A DNA stretch of 64,000 nt, from contig NZ_ONZF01000009.1 of NCBI RefSeq assembly GCF_900302445.1, positions 62,001 through 126,000 on the forward strand. The letters are read 5' to 3'. The DNA comes from Palleronia abyssalis (GTDB taxonomy: Bacteria; Pseudomonadota; Alphaproteobacteria; Rhodobacterales; Rhodobacteraceae). Made by a program: the position numbers and the translations under genes. Below, piece by piece: positions 34,267 to 43,431 of the stretch (position 1 is its first letter; every line of letters starts with the position of its first letter). The notes below the pieces were generated by a model. That model was not told the DNA's origin. It made no database searches and saw only the letters and a list, made by a program, of their open reading frames with translations.

Positions 34267-35181
34267 TTGGGCCGATCACGCAAGACATGGACGGATCGTC
34301 TGCGCCCCCGGTTGAAGAAAGGGCGCCAGCCGACCCGGGATGCCCCGCCGGCTGCCCAATCCTGGCAGCCCGGTTGGGTCTTTCCTCCCGGCGAGGGGAC
34401 CGAGACGCACAGGGCGAGTCTTCTTGACGATCTCTGCGCGGAACGCCCCGACATGAACGCGGCGCGCGATCTTATCGAGACCGAGATCGCCGCAGCTCCC
34501 GACACCGAACAGGACCACATGAGCGCCCATCTGGTCCGGCACCTGCAAAGTTACGCCCTTTTGCCGAAGGGCCCGGGCAGGCTTCTCGATATTGGTGGCC
34601 CGTCGCTTTACAGCCTGCCTCTCTCCCGCCTCAAGGACTGGCAAATCGAGACCGTCGAGATCCTTGCCATCGATTACGAGCGCGATCCGCTGCCGCGCCC
34701 CGGTGACAGCATGGATGCGGTGACCTTGTGCGAGGTCATCGAGCATTTCACCTTCGACCCGCTCTTCTGCCTGGCAGAAGTGAACCGCGTGCTGCGACCG
34801 GGAGGCGTTCTTTTGGTAAGCACGCCCAACGCGGCGTCCTGGTTCGCCATATACCAAGCGCTCCAGCACCGCCCGTCCAACCGCTGGCCGGTTTATGCCA
34901 CGCCGGACGCGCCGAACCGCGAAAACCATATCCATGCCCGCGAATACCTGGTCGACGACCTCGAGACGCTGCTCACCGCGGCAGGTTTCAAATCCGAGAC
35001 GATCCTGACCCGCGATTACGGTATCCTGCCGTCCTACGTGCCGATCCCGGGATTTCCCGAGGATCATCGAGGTGAGACGATCTTCTGCCTGGCCCGGAAA
35101 GCCGGCCCGCCGCGCCTGCGCTGCGTGCGGCCCGTCTATCTCGAGGACCGCCCCTGGCCGGCCGGGGAGGAGGCCCTGTGA
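34267..35181 (+). CDS. SAM-dependent methyltransferase (type 11)
   Basis: 304 residues if translation begins at TTG 34267, which has GGGAGA about 6 nt upstream; an ATG at 34453 is also possible, and the longer frame runs through the repA promoter region. SAM motif I 'LLDIGGPSLYSLPL' (a little degenerate), motif II-like 'DSMDAVTLCEVIEHFTFDPL', and 'RVLRPGGVLLVSTPNAAS' are typical class I methyltransferase blocks. Its place at the head of an overlapping glycan operon suggests methylation of a sugar or lipid-linked glycan. The stop overlaps the GTG of the next gene. Confidence 0.85.
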   Translation: MGRSRKTWTDRLRPRLKKGRQPTRDAPPAAQSWQPGWVFPPGEGTETHRASLLDDLCAERPDMNAARDLIETEIAAAPDTEQDHMSAHLVRHLQSYALLPKGPGRLLDIGGPSLYSLPLSRLKDWQIETVEILAIDYERDPLPRPGDSMDAVTLCEVIEHFTFDPLFCLAEVNRVLRPGGVLLVSTPNAASWFAIYQALQHRPSNRWPVYATPDAPNRENHIHAREYLVDDLETLLTAAGFKSETILTRDYGILPSYVPIPGFPEDHRGETIFCLARKAGPPRLRCVRPVYLEDRPWPAGEEAL

Positions 35182-36449
35182 GCCCGCGCGGCTGGGTGGC
35201 GGACTGGCGGGTGTTCGGACCTGTCCTGATCTGGGGCGGGCTTGCGGCCCTGGGCTTGCTCGCCTTGGCAGAACGTGTCGAGGCCTATCTCGGGATCGAT
35301 TTCTTCTGGGATCTCGGGGTCTATACCGAGGCGGTGCGGGTCCATGCGGGGGGCGGCAATGCCTATGGGGACCTAGACGGCCTGCGCTACGTCTACCCCC
35401 CGATCGTCCTGTCGGCCATGACGGCGCTCGGGGCCGCGCTCGTTCCCCTCCTCCTGGGCTTTTATGCAGCCGCGCTCGTCCTTTTGCTGACCGCTCCGAT
35501 GCGCAAGATCGCCTTGTGCCTGGTCCTCTTCGCCGGTCTTACCTTCGGTATGGACGACACGTTCATCCGCTCGGTCGCCACCGGCAACCTGACCCTGTTC
35601 GCCCATATCGTCCTGATCTGGCTCTTACTGGTACGATGGCCCGCGGCACCGGGCCCCGCCTTCTGGATCACGGTGTTCCTGCTGTCCCTCCTGAAACCTT
35701 ATTTTTTGGCCTATGCGGCCGTCCCACTCCTTGCGATCGGGATGACCCGTCCCCTGGCTCTCAAAGCTCTGATAATCATCGCGGCGTCCCTGGCCGTCTG
35801 GGCGGTCCAGGCCTGGCTCTTCCCCGAGCGCTCCGGCGCGTTTCTCGGGTCCTTGAGAGCCCAGGTCTTCCAGGGAGACCCGGGCTATGTCACGGGCGAT
35901 GTGGGGTTCGGCCTTTATGCCTTTGCCGCATTGATCACCCCGTATCCCGCCTTGGCGCTGGCGTTGCACACCACGATCGTCGGCTTCGGCGCGGGCCTCG
36001 TCCTGGTCTGGCGCCGCAGCACGGCGTCCTCCGCGGAGACGATCCTCGTGGCCGCGATCCTGGTCGCGGTCCTCGCGAACCCGCGCCTGAAAATCTACGA
36101 TGCCTGGGTCGTGCAGGCCGGCGCGATCTTCCTGATCATCTCGACGCGGTCGATGTGGTTGCAAATCCCCGCGCTTCTGGGGCTGTTGCTTGTCTACCAG
36201 AGTGTTCCGGTCCCCCGGGGGGGAGATCTGCTGGGTCCGGATTTCGAGATCATCCGGAAATTTGCCATCGGGCACCTGCCTTGGATCGTGGCCCTTTTCG
36301 TTCTGTGGCTCGCGTATTCCGGGGCGCCCGGCGGGACGGCTCCGCCCCAGGAACACGATCGGCGCAGACGGTTTGACAAGAAAGAGGCTCCCTCGGAGAG
36401 TGACATGAAATCGCCAGCTCGGGCCCGGGAGGTCGCGCAAGAGACATGA
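35178..36449 (+). CDS. GT87/DUF2029-like polytopic glycosyltransferase
   Basis: 423 residues, GTG start overlapping the previous stop (GTGA). About ten hydrophobic segments. The first extramembrane loop carries the acidic motif 'DFFWDLGVYTEAVRVHAGGG' typical of GT-C fold enzymes of the DUF2029/GT87 family, which use polyprenyl-phosphate sugars. 'YVTGDVGFGLYAFAALITPY' also fits. The last 50 residues are charged and cytoplasmic. A membrane glycosyltransferase in the polysaccharide operon is the best call. A polyprenyl-phosphate-pentose pathway is encoded at 54-57 kb and might supply donor. Confidence 0.75.
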   Translation: MSPRGWVADWRVFGPVLIWGGLAALGLLALAERVEAYLGIDFFWDLGVYTEAVRVHAGGGNAYGDLDGLRYVYPPIVLSAMTALGAALVPLLLGFYAAALVLLLTAPMRKIALCLVLFAGLTFGMDDTFIRSVATGNLTLFAHIVLIWLLLVRWPAAPGPAFWITVFLLSLLKPYFLAYAAVPLLAIGMTRPLALKALIIIAASLAVWAVQAWLFPERSGAFLGSLRAQVFQGDPGYVTGDVGFGLYAFAALITPYPALALALHTTIVGFGAGLVLVWRRSTASSAETILVAAILVAVLANPRLKIYDAWVVQAGAIFLIISTRSMWLQIPALLGLLLVYQSVPVPRGGDLLGPDFEIIRKFAIGHLPWIVALFVLWLAYSGAPGGTAPPQEHDRRRRFDKKEAPSESDMKSPARAREVAQET

Positions 36450-37453
36450 CGCCACCGCTTCCGCGCCTGTCGGCTGCCGATGCCGAAACCCGCCGGGCCA
36501 GGTTCCTGCCCTTCGTCCTGCCCTGGCGCGAGATCGATCTCCTGCCGCGGGCGCTCGATCTCGATTGCGGTGCCGGGGGATGGTTGCAGCTGTTGTCCGC
36601 CGCAGGCTTCGACGTGGAAGGCAGTGAGATCGATCCGACCTTGCGCGAAGAAGCGCAAAACGCAGGCTTCGCCGTTGCCGAAGACATGTCGTTCCACCTG
36701 TCGGAGCTCACAGAGGGGAGCTTGGCGGTCTTGTCGGGGTTTGAAGTACTGACGCGCCACGATCCGGCCGGGATCGACGCCTTGCTGCCCCATATGCTGC
36801 GGGTCCTGCGTCCGGGAGGCCTCCTGATCCTCGGGGGTGCGGATGTCGAGCATCCCGATGCTCCGCCAGCGCGGACGCGGGCCACCGATCTCTTCGAACG
36901 CCTTCGCGCCGAAAACCCCGGCCGCCTCAAGATCGTCCGAAGTGGTAGCTTGGCGGACGATCCCTGGGGGACCAGCCCTGCGAATGTGACGCTCGTCCTG
37001 CAGACCGATGCCAAAGGGGCGGCCTTCGACCGCTTCCACGCCGCCTTCGCAGCAGCCCCGTCTTTGGAGGATCTGCATCCGACCCGGTTCGACGCCTATT
37101 TGCTGGACCGGTTGAGCCAGCTCGACGCCATTCACATGTCCACACGCCAGGCGGCGGAGGAGCGGACCTTGCGCCTCGAGCGCCGGGTTACGGAGCTCGA
37201 GGCCCTCCAGGCTGCTCAGCGCCAGGAAATCGAGAGCTTGCGCCACCTGACGCGACGGAGGGGGCTGCGCAAATGGCTGCACGACCGCCGGGCCGGCCGG
37301 AAGACCGACCCCGATGCGGCAGACGCCGATGCCCCGGGGACCGATCTTCCGGCCGTCTCTCCCCTTTCCGTGCCGGAGCGGCCATCTCCGTCCGCCCCCT
37401 TGCAGCCGCTCTCGACACGGATGCAGGCGCTTCGGGAGCGTCTGGCCGAATGA
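36446..37453 (+). CDS. methyltransferase-like protein with C-terminal coiled coil
   Basis: 335 residues, ATGA overlap with the previous gene. Residues 30-185 resemble a class I methyltransferase: 'ALDLDCGAGGWLQLL' (motif I, with CGAGG), acidic 'GSEIDPTLREEAQ', and 'RVLRPGGLLILGGADVEHPD'. A helical coiled coil follows at about 210-275 ('ERTLRLERRVTELEALQAAQ') and a Pro/Ser-rich tail. The architecture (methyltransferase-coiled coil) recalls O-antigen chain-length regulators such as WbdD, which cap glycan chains; here that is speculation. The stop overlaps the start of the giant glycosyltransferase. Confidence 0.7.
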   Translation: MTPPLPRLSAADAETRRARFLPFVLPWREIDLLPRALDLDCGAGGWLQLLSAAGFDVEGSEIDPTLREEAQNAGFAVAEDMSFHLSELTEGSLAVLSGFEVLTRHDPAGIDALLPHMLRVLRPGGLLILGGADVEHPDAPPARTRATDLFERLRAENPGRLKIVRSGSLADDPWGTSPANVTLVLQTDAKGAAFDRFHAAFAAAPSLEDLHPTRFDAYLLDRLSQLDAIHMSTRQAAEERTLRLERRVTELEALQAAQRQEIESLRHLTRRRGLRKWLHDRRAGRKTDPDAADADAPGTDLPAVSPLSVPERPSPSAPLQPLSTRMQALRERLAE

Positions 37454-40400
37454 CGCGGATCGTGATCGATTTGCAGGTAGGCGAAAGCAGCCCGCCCCCC
37501 GATCGGTTGCGCGATATCGAGGCGCTTCTCGCAGAAGGGGAAAGACGCGGTCTGGATCTGCACCTTCTGGTCGCGGCATCAGTCCGCCGGGTCCTCCCGG
37601 ATCTGCAGCGCCGTTTTGCAAAGCAGGTCAGCCAGAACCGCCTGCACGTGGTTTCCACCCTGCCTGGCGTGGAGCCGGATCGGCGGGGGGGACCTTGGCG
37701 GGCGGCGACCTCAACGGCCTTGCATGACGCGATGATCGCCGGTCTCGCGCCCGCGGCGGTCCTGCGGATGCCCGTGTCGGATATCTCCGGACCTCCGGGC
37801 GATCTTCCCGTGATCGGAGTCTTGCCGGGGCCAATGGCCGCGAACACGGCGCGGCCCTATGCCTGTCTCATCGCGCCTTCGGAGGCGCTCGGACGGGAGG
37901 CGTCGCAGGTCTTCCCGGCGGATTGCGTCGTCGTGGTCCCGCCTGGAGCGGCTCCAAGCTTTGCGCCCCCTGATCTTGCCATCCGCGACATGGCGGCCTG
38001 GCGTGACCGTCACCACCTCGACAGGCCCTATATCCTGGCGACCGCCCCGGCGCCGCGTATTCTCGAGGCCTACGCAGCCCTGCCAGAGGGATTGCGCGGA
38101 CAGGTCGATCTGATCCTGCGCGATCCCGGGAAGGAGGCCGCCCTCCCGGCGGTCGCACCGGGCCGCATCCGCAGATGCGCCACCCTGCCGGAGGCAGAAT
38201 GGCCGATCCTCTACGGTCTTGCCGAGATCGCGATCGCGCCGGCTCCGGGCGATGGCCGCTTCGCACTGGAAGCCATTCGCGCGGGAACCCCGGTCCTTGG
38301 CCCCTTTCCCGAAGACGAGCGGATTGGACGGAGACCAGGCGCATCTCCGGAAGAGCCCGACCTCGCCCAGGCCCTGGAGGGGATGCTTGCAGACCCCGCG
38401 GCACGCGCCGATCTTGCAACCGCGCAGCGGTCCCGCACCGCGTCCCTCCGGGACGCTGATTGGGCGGACCGTATTCTCGATCATCTCGCCGCCGCGGCCT
38501 GCGAAGATACAGGCCCCCTGCCCGATCCCGATCGGATAGAGGTCGAGCTCGTTACGCGTTTGCGCACGCTCGACGCCGCCGGGGCCCCGGATGAAGACGA
38601 TCTTGACCGGGCGGCGGCGGCCATCGACGATCTGCGACGCGCGCTTCTCCGGGCCACCCGGCCCCGCACGTTGCCCGCCCCCCTGCCCTGGCAGCTGGAA
38701 GGCCCGTTCGACAGCTCCTACAGCCTGGCGGTGGTGAACCGCGAGACCGCGCGCGCGCTCGCAGAGCAGGGCGTGGACCTTGCCTTGGTCTCCGCCGAAG
38801 GCCCGGGGCCGTTCGACCCGGACCCCGATCTCTTGAACAGCACGCCCGATCTGGCACGCCTGCACGCTCGGGGGCGCGATCCCGAGCGGCCGGCGCCGTT
38901 CGTAACCAGTCGTAACATGTTCCCGCCCCGTGTGGACGACATCGCCAGCCCCTATGCCATCCTGCATGGCTACGCCTGGGAGGAAACCGGGCTACCTGCC
39001 CCGTTTACCCATGATTTCGAGACCTATCTCGACGGAGCCCTTGTCACCTCCGAGCATGTCCGGCGCGTCTTCATCGACCAGGGTCTGTCCATCCCGGTTC
39101 ATGTCGTCGGCAACGGCGTTGATCACCTCGAGCAGGTCCCCCCGGAGCCATTGCCGGAGGGGTACTGGCCCGACGGGGCGGTCCGGTTCCTGCATGTCTC
39201 GACGTGCTTTCCCCGCAAGGGCGCCGATGTGCTGATCGAAGCCTTCGCGCAGGCCTTTGCGGGCACCCAGGATGCGGCTCTGCTCATCAAGACCCATCCC
39301 AATCCGCACAACACTATCCGCACCCTTGTCGACGCGCTGAAAACCCGTGTTCCGGACTGCCCACCGATCAAAATCATTGAGGACGAACTTCCCGCAGGAC
39401 AGATGCGACAGCTCTATGCCGAGGTCGACTGCCTCGTCGTACCTTCCCGGGCGGAGGGATTCTGCCTGCCCGTGGCCGAGGCGGTTCTGGCCGGCACACC
39501 GGTCATCACCACGGGCTGGAGCGGTCAGACGGCTTTTGCCGGCAATCCCCTCGTCAGCTTCTGCGATTACAGTTTTGCACCGGCCGAAAGTCACCTCGGG
39601 GCCTGGGACAGTGTCTGGGCCGAGCCCGACCGGGAGGACCTGGCGGCAAGGATGCGCGCGGCTTGCGACGCCGGCCCCCCGGATGCCGACACCGTGGCGC
39701 GAGCCGGCGAGATGGTCAGAGCCGAGTACACCTGGAGCCGCGTGGCCGAGAAGAGCCGCGCCGCCTTGCGCCATATTGTCGAAACGGCGCCGCGTCCTCC
39801 CGCCCGGATCGGCTGGATCAGTACCTTTAACGCGCGATGCGGGATCGCGACCTATTCGGCGCATCTGATTGCCGAAATGCCCGACCATATCACGGTTTTC
39901 GCGGCCCATACCGCCGATCGCCCCGGCCCCGAGGATGACCGGACGATCCGCTGCTGGTCCCAGGACGGCATGGATGACCTGTCGGATCTCGATCGCGCCA
40001 TCGCAACGGTCGATCCCGAAATCCTCGTCATCCAGTTCAATTTCGGGTTTTTCTCCCTGCCCCATCTCGAGCGGCTGATCCATCGCTCCAGGCGGGCTGG
40101 ACGGACCGTCGTGGCCATGATGCATGCCACAGATGATACGGGCTTGCCTCTGACCCGCCGGTTGGGACGGCTGACAAGCGCCTTGCGATCTGCAAACCGC
40201 GTACTCGTTCATTCCGTTCATGACCTGAACCGGCTGAAAGCGATCGGTGTCGAGAAGAACGTGGCTCTCTTCCCGCACGGGGTCGTGCAGCCTGCGGCTC
40301 CGCGCGCCCCCGAGCGCGGGCGGACCGCGGCCTCTCTCGTCCTGGCCAGCTATGGCTTCATGCTACCCCAGAAAGGCCTGCCGGAGCTTGTCGATACGCT

Positions 40401-40920
40401 GGCGCTTTTGCGGCAAGCCGGATGGGACGCAAAGCTGCGCATGGTCAACGCCGATTATCCTGCCCCCGTCTCCGCCCGAACGAAGGCGGAGGTCTCAGCC
40501 CGGATCGCGGCGCAGGGCCTCGAGCCGCATGTCCATCTCGTGAGTGATTTCCTGTCCGACAGGGACAGTCTCGCAGAGCTCGCCGCGGCAGATATTCTGG
40601 TCTTCCCCTATCGACCGACCCAGGAAAGCGCGTCGGGCGCCATTCGGCTCGCCCTCGCGGCCGACCGTCCGATTGCGGTCTCGCCCTTGCCAATCTTCGA
40701 CGACGTGGCCGACCTCGTCACCCCCTTGCCAGGCGTGTCACCCGAGACAATGGCAGTCGGCCTCTTGGATATCGCGACGGCCGTGGGAAACGGCGCGCAG
40801 GACACGCCGGTCCTTGCGCGACAGGCACGAGCGCGGGCGTGGTGCCGGGCCCATGCCTATCCGGTCCTGGGCCCGCGTCTCTGGCGCCAGCTCCAGGCCA
40901 TTCACAGGGAGGGCGGCTGA
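37450..40920 (+). CDS. giant multi-domain GT4 glycosyltransferase
   Basis: 1156 residues from ATG 37450, which overlaps the previous stop by 4 bp; the frame upstream is shadow. It appears to hold three glycosyltransferase-like units: a degenerate one (about 1-360), one at about 415-790 ('FLHVSTCFPRKGADVLIEAF', 'VDCLVVPSRAEGFCLPVAEA' with the E-x7-E pattern), and one at about 800-1150 starting 'ARIGWISTFNARCGIATYS' with 'ASYGFMLPQKGLPELVDTLA' and 'VFPYRPTQESASGAIRLALA'. Last gene of a four-gene overlapping operon. Such fused enzymes add several sugars to one chain; acceptor and donor are unknown. Confidence 0.88.
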   Translation: MTRIVIDLQVGESSPPPDRLRDIEALLAEGERRGLDLHLLVAASVRRVLPDLQRRFAKQVSQNRLHVVSTLPGVEPDRRGGPWRAATSTALHDAMIAGLAPAAVLRMPVSDISGPPGDLPVIGVLPGPMAANTARPYACLIAPSEALGREASQVFPADCVVVVPPGAAPSFAPPDLAIRDMAAWRDRHHLDRPYILATAPAPRILEAYAALPEGLRGQVDLILRDPGKEAALPAVAPGRIRRCATLPEAEWPILYGLAEIAIAPAPGDGRFALEAIRAGTPVLGPFPEDERIGRRPGASPEEPDLAQALEGMLADPAARADLATAQRSRTASLRDADWADRILDHLAAAACEDTGPLPDPDRIEVELVTRLRTLDAAGAPDEDDLDRAAAAIDDLRRALLRATRPRTLPAPLPWQLEGPFDSSYSLAVVNRETARALAEQGVDLALVSAEGPGPFDPDPDLLNSTPDLARLHARGRDPERPAPFVTSRNMFPPRVDDIASPYAILHGYAWEETGLPAPFTHDFETYLDGALVTSEHVRRVFIDQGLSIPVHVVGNGVDHLEQVPPEPLPEGYWPDGAVRFLHVSTCFPRKGADVLIEAFAQAFAGTQDAALLIKTHPNPHNTIRTLVDALKTRVPDCPPIKIIEDELPAGQMRQLYAEVDCLVVPSRAEGFCLPVAEAVLAGTPVITTGWSGQTAFAGNPLVSFCDYSFAPAESHLGAWDSVWAEPDREDLAARMRAACDAGPPDADTVARAGEMVRAEYTWSRVAEKSRAALRHIVETAPRPPARIGWISTFNARCGIATYSAHLIAEMPDHITVFAAHTADRPGPEDDRTIRCWSQDGMDDLSDLDRAIATVDPEILVIQFNFGFFSLPHLERLIHRSRRAGRTVVAMMHATDDTGLPLTRRLGRLTSALRSANRVLVHSVHDLNRLKAIGVEKNVALFPHGVVQPAAPRAPERGRTAASLVLASYGFMLPQKGLPELVDTLALLRQAGWDAKLRMVNADYPAPVSARTKAEVSARIAAQGLEPHVHLVSDFLSDRDSLAELAAADILVFPYRPTQESASGAIRLALAADRPIAVSPLPIFDDVADLVTPLPGVSPETMAVGLLDIATAVGNGAQDTPVLARQARARAWCRAHAYPVLGPRLWRQLQAIHREGG

Positions 40921-41010
40921 TCCGAGCCGACCCCGGGTCATCGCCTTGAGCGGATCAGCGCCGATGTTCTTCCTGCACTGATTGGGAAAACTCCGGGAAA
41001 ATCCGGCGGG

Positions 41011-41065
41011 GTATGCACTTCACTATACAATTTTTCTTGGCAGGCCGGGGATGCGTCTTTATGGA
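41011..41065 (+). promoter_or_regulatory. upstream region conserved between the two DUF4214 genes
   Basis: Two blocks match the region before the second gene at the same distance: 'GTATGCACTTCACTATACAA' (41011-41030) and TTGGCA-17 nt-TATGGA (41037-41065). The second looks like a sigma-70-type promoter. The intervening 100 bp to the ATG differ more, except the final 'CGTCTAACAGGAGATATCC' ribosome-site segment. Confidence 0.55.
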
Positions 41066-41168
41066 CTAGGTACCGGTCCGCGGGCGAGGCCATGGCATCT
41101 GTCGTGCCGGCGTACGTGGGCGCAAGGTTATGCCACGGGCCGCGTGGTCCGTCTAACAGGAGATATCC

Positions 41169-43079
41169 ATGGCTATCGATCTTTCGGAACTGAACCCGCA
41201 GGAGGCGATCACCGCCCTCTATGTCGGCTATTTCGACCGCGCCCCCGATCCGGCCGGACTTGAGTACTGGTCTGGCCGCCTGAACGCCGGCATGTCGCTG
41301 GCCGAAATCGCGCTGTCCTTCTCGGTCCAGCCCGAAGCGACCTCCGAGTACCCCTATCTCGCGGTCCCGAACGTCGCCAACTCGACCTCGTTCCTGCAGT
41401 CGATCTACCAGAACCTGTTCAACCGCGACGTCGATGCCGATGACGAGGGCCTGCAGTACTGGTCCAACGAGCTGATGTCGAACCCCGACGATCTCGGCCA
41501 GATCATTCTGAGCATCATCAACGGCGCCCAGAACGAAGACCGTGATGTCGTGCTCAACAAGATCGACGTCGGCGTCGACTTCGCCCAGACGCTGGCCGGT
41601 CTCGGCATCGTCGTCTTCGACGAGGACACCAACGAGCAGGCCAACGCGCTGGCCGAGACGATCTTCGACGGCGTGACCGACGACGAAGACACCGTCGCGG
41701 CTGCCATGGAGCAGATCGACGACTTCGCCGCCGACCCCAACTCCGTGCCGACCGACGGCCAAACCTTCACGCTGACCGCACCCGGCGTTCTCAACCCCAC
41801 CTTCGACGACATCACGGGCACCACCGGCGATGACACGTTCCGGGCTGTGACGAACAACTCGCTCAACACCAATGACGTCATCGACGGCGGCGCCGGCTCC
41901 GACGTCATGAACCTCGCCGACGATGCTTTCAGCGATGGTACGGCCCCGATCATCACCAGCGTTGAGCGCCTCAACATCGCCGAGGACGATAACGATACGC
42001 TCGATCTCGAGGAAGTCGACGGCACCACTTCGATCTGGGCGACTGGCGATGCCGATTTCAACCTCGACAACGCCTCGACCGACATCACTTACGGCGCGTT
42101 CAACACAACCTCGAACACGTTTGTTGACATCGACCTCGACGACGACGTCTCCGGTGACGACGACACGCTGATGCTGGCTGTCAGCAATATCGGAGCCGGC
42201 GTCACGGCGGTCTTCCGGACCGATGACGACGACGACATCGAAGCGGTGTCGATCAATGCCGTGGGCAGCAGCGCAGGCACCATCAACATCGATGATCTCA
42301 ACGACATCGAAACGCTGACGGTGACGGGATCGGGCAATCTCGATATCGAGGCTGATGCCAGCGATCTTGAGACGATCGACGCCTCCGCCGCCTCGGGTAA
42401 TCTCGAGTTCGACATCATCACCTTTGGGGAAGACCTCAACGTGATGCTGGGTTCGGGCGATGATACGTTCAACACCGGCGCGACCGGCGATGACACGATC
42501 GACGGCGGCGCCGGCGACGACCTTCTGGTCGGCGGCGACGGTGACGACGAAGTCATGGGCGGCGAGGGCAACGATATCCTCGCGGGCGGCGCGGGCGAAG
42601 ACACCCTGACCGGCGACGAAGGTGCGGACGAGTTCCATTTCGACATCACGGCTTCGGAAGACACGATCACCGATTTCACCTCCGGTGAAGACGTGATCTC
42701 GCTGCTGAAGGATGCTGGCGGAAACGGCCTCGCGTTCGACAACTCGACCGACTCGGGCATCCGTGGCGCGTCCGACCTGGCGGCGGAAGACTTCAACAAG
42801 CTCGCCGATTTCGGCCAGGTGACGGGCGCCCAGGACCAGGAGCTGGTGGTCTTCACCGACAGCTTCGACGATCAGGCTGAAATCACCGCCGCGGCGAACG
42901 GCGTCGGTGCTATCGCCGAGTACTTCTTCGTGGTTCACAACGATGATGAAGGCAACGCGCAGCTCTATTACGATGACACGACCGACGGCAACGATCCGGA
43001 CCTGATCGCCGATATCGAAGGCGTCGACCTGGCCGGTGTCGCCGCGCTGACTGCCGACGATTTCGACGTCTACATCTAA
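41169..43079 (+). CDS. DUF4214/RTX secreted protein, copy A
   Basis: 636 residues, strongly acidic, no Cys, no Sec signal. Residues 1-206 carry two DUF4214-type units ('ALYVGYFDRAPDPAGLEYWS', 'IYQNLFNRDVDADDEGLQYW'). A long beta-rich middle follows, then RTX calcium-binding repeats about 435-490 ('GGAGDDLLVGGDGDDEVMGG') and a C-terminal secretion-signal region ending 'ALTADDFDVYI'. This is the organisation of type I secreted surface or S-layer-like proteins. The likely exporter is encoded at 47113-50185. Ribosome site AGGAGATATCC. Own terminator follows. N-terminal and near-C-terminal DNA nearly identical to copy B. Confidence 0.92.
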   Translation: MAIDLSELNPQEAITALYVGYFDRAPDPAGLEYWSGRLNAGMSLAEIALSFSVQPEATSEYPYLAVPNVANSTSFLQSIYQNLFNRDVDADDEGLQYWSNELMSNPDDLGQIILSIINGAQNEDRDVVLNKIDVGVDFAQTLAGLGIVVFDEDTNEQANALAETIFDGVTDDEDTVAAAMEQIDDFAADPNSVPTDGQTFTLTAPGVLNPTFDDITGTTGDDTFRAVTNNSLNTNDVIDGGAGSDVMNLADDAFSDGTAPIITSVERLNIAEDDNDTLDLEEVDGTTSIWATGDADFNLDNASTDITYGAFNTTSNTFVDIDLDDDVSGDDDTLMLAVSNIGAGVTAVFRTDDDDDIEAVSINAVGSSAGTINIDDLNDIETLTVTGSGNLDIEADASDLETIDASAASGNLEFDIITFGEDLNVMLGSGDDTFNTGATGDDTIDGGAGDDLLVGGDGDDEVMGGEGNDILAGGAGEDTLTGDEGADEFHFDITASEDTITDFTSGEDVISLLKDAGGNGLAFDNSTDSGIRGASDLAAEDFNKLADFGQVTGAQDQELVVFTDSFDDQAEITAAANGVGAIAEYFFVVHNDDEGNAQLYYDDTTDGNDPDLIADIEGVDLAGVAALTADDFDVYI

Positions 43080-43106
43080 GACGCCGTCATCTCGGAACAT
43101 CGAATG

Positions 43107-43134
43107 AAAAGAGGGCCTCCGGGCCCTCTTTTTT
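43107..43134 (+). terminator. intrinsic terminator after copy A
   Basis: Stem GAGGGCC-TCCG-GGCCCTC followed by TTTTTT, preceded by AAAA; 28 bp past the stop. Classic rho-independent structure, also conserved after copy B. Confidence 0.95.
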
Positions 43135-43274
43135 GTTTCGGCCAGGGCATCGCCATGCGGGCGAAACCCCCTCTTCCGGGGCGCCGTGAGCAATAGGGGC
43201 GTTCCGGGATCCTTGAGCAATCTCTTGCCGATACGTGCCTTTGCTGATGCGAAAGCCCCACAGGGGCTGGAGAG

Positions 43275-43328
43275 GTATGCATTTCACTATACCATGCCCT
43301 TGGCAGTCGGGGGGGCGTTCTTTAGGCA
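43275..43328 (+). promoter_or_regulatory. conserved upstream region of copy B
   Basis: 'GTATGCATTTCACTATACCA' (43275-43294) and TTGGCA-17 nt-TAGGCA (43300-43328) repeat the two blocks seen before copy A, at nearly the same distance from the ATG. With a terminator between the genes, each copy has its own promoter. Confidence 0.55.
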
Positions 43329-43431
43329 AGGCCCACCCGGCTTGCGGGCAACGGCATGGTGTTCGTCATGTCGGTGTGTGCAGGCACAAGGTTACAAAGG
43401 GCTTCCACGGCCCGTCTAACAGGAGATATCC

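Noticed and set aside
42480-42640. Regular short repeats that could suggest a CRISPR-like array
   Set aside because: They are the in-frame nonapeptide RTX repeats of the secreted protein, not spacer-separated palindromic repeats.
40938-43220. 760-codon leftward open frame rich in Val/Asp/Arg
   Set aside because: Antisense of the acidic DUF4214/RTX gene; long antisense frames arise from its GAC/GAT-rich codons. The same shadow appears opposite copy B.
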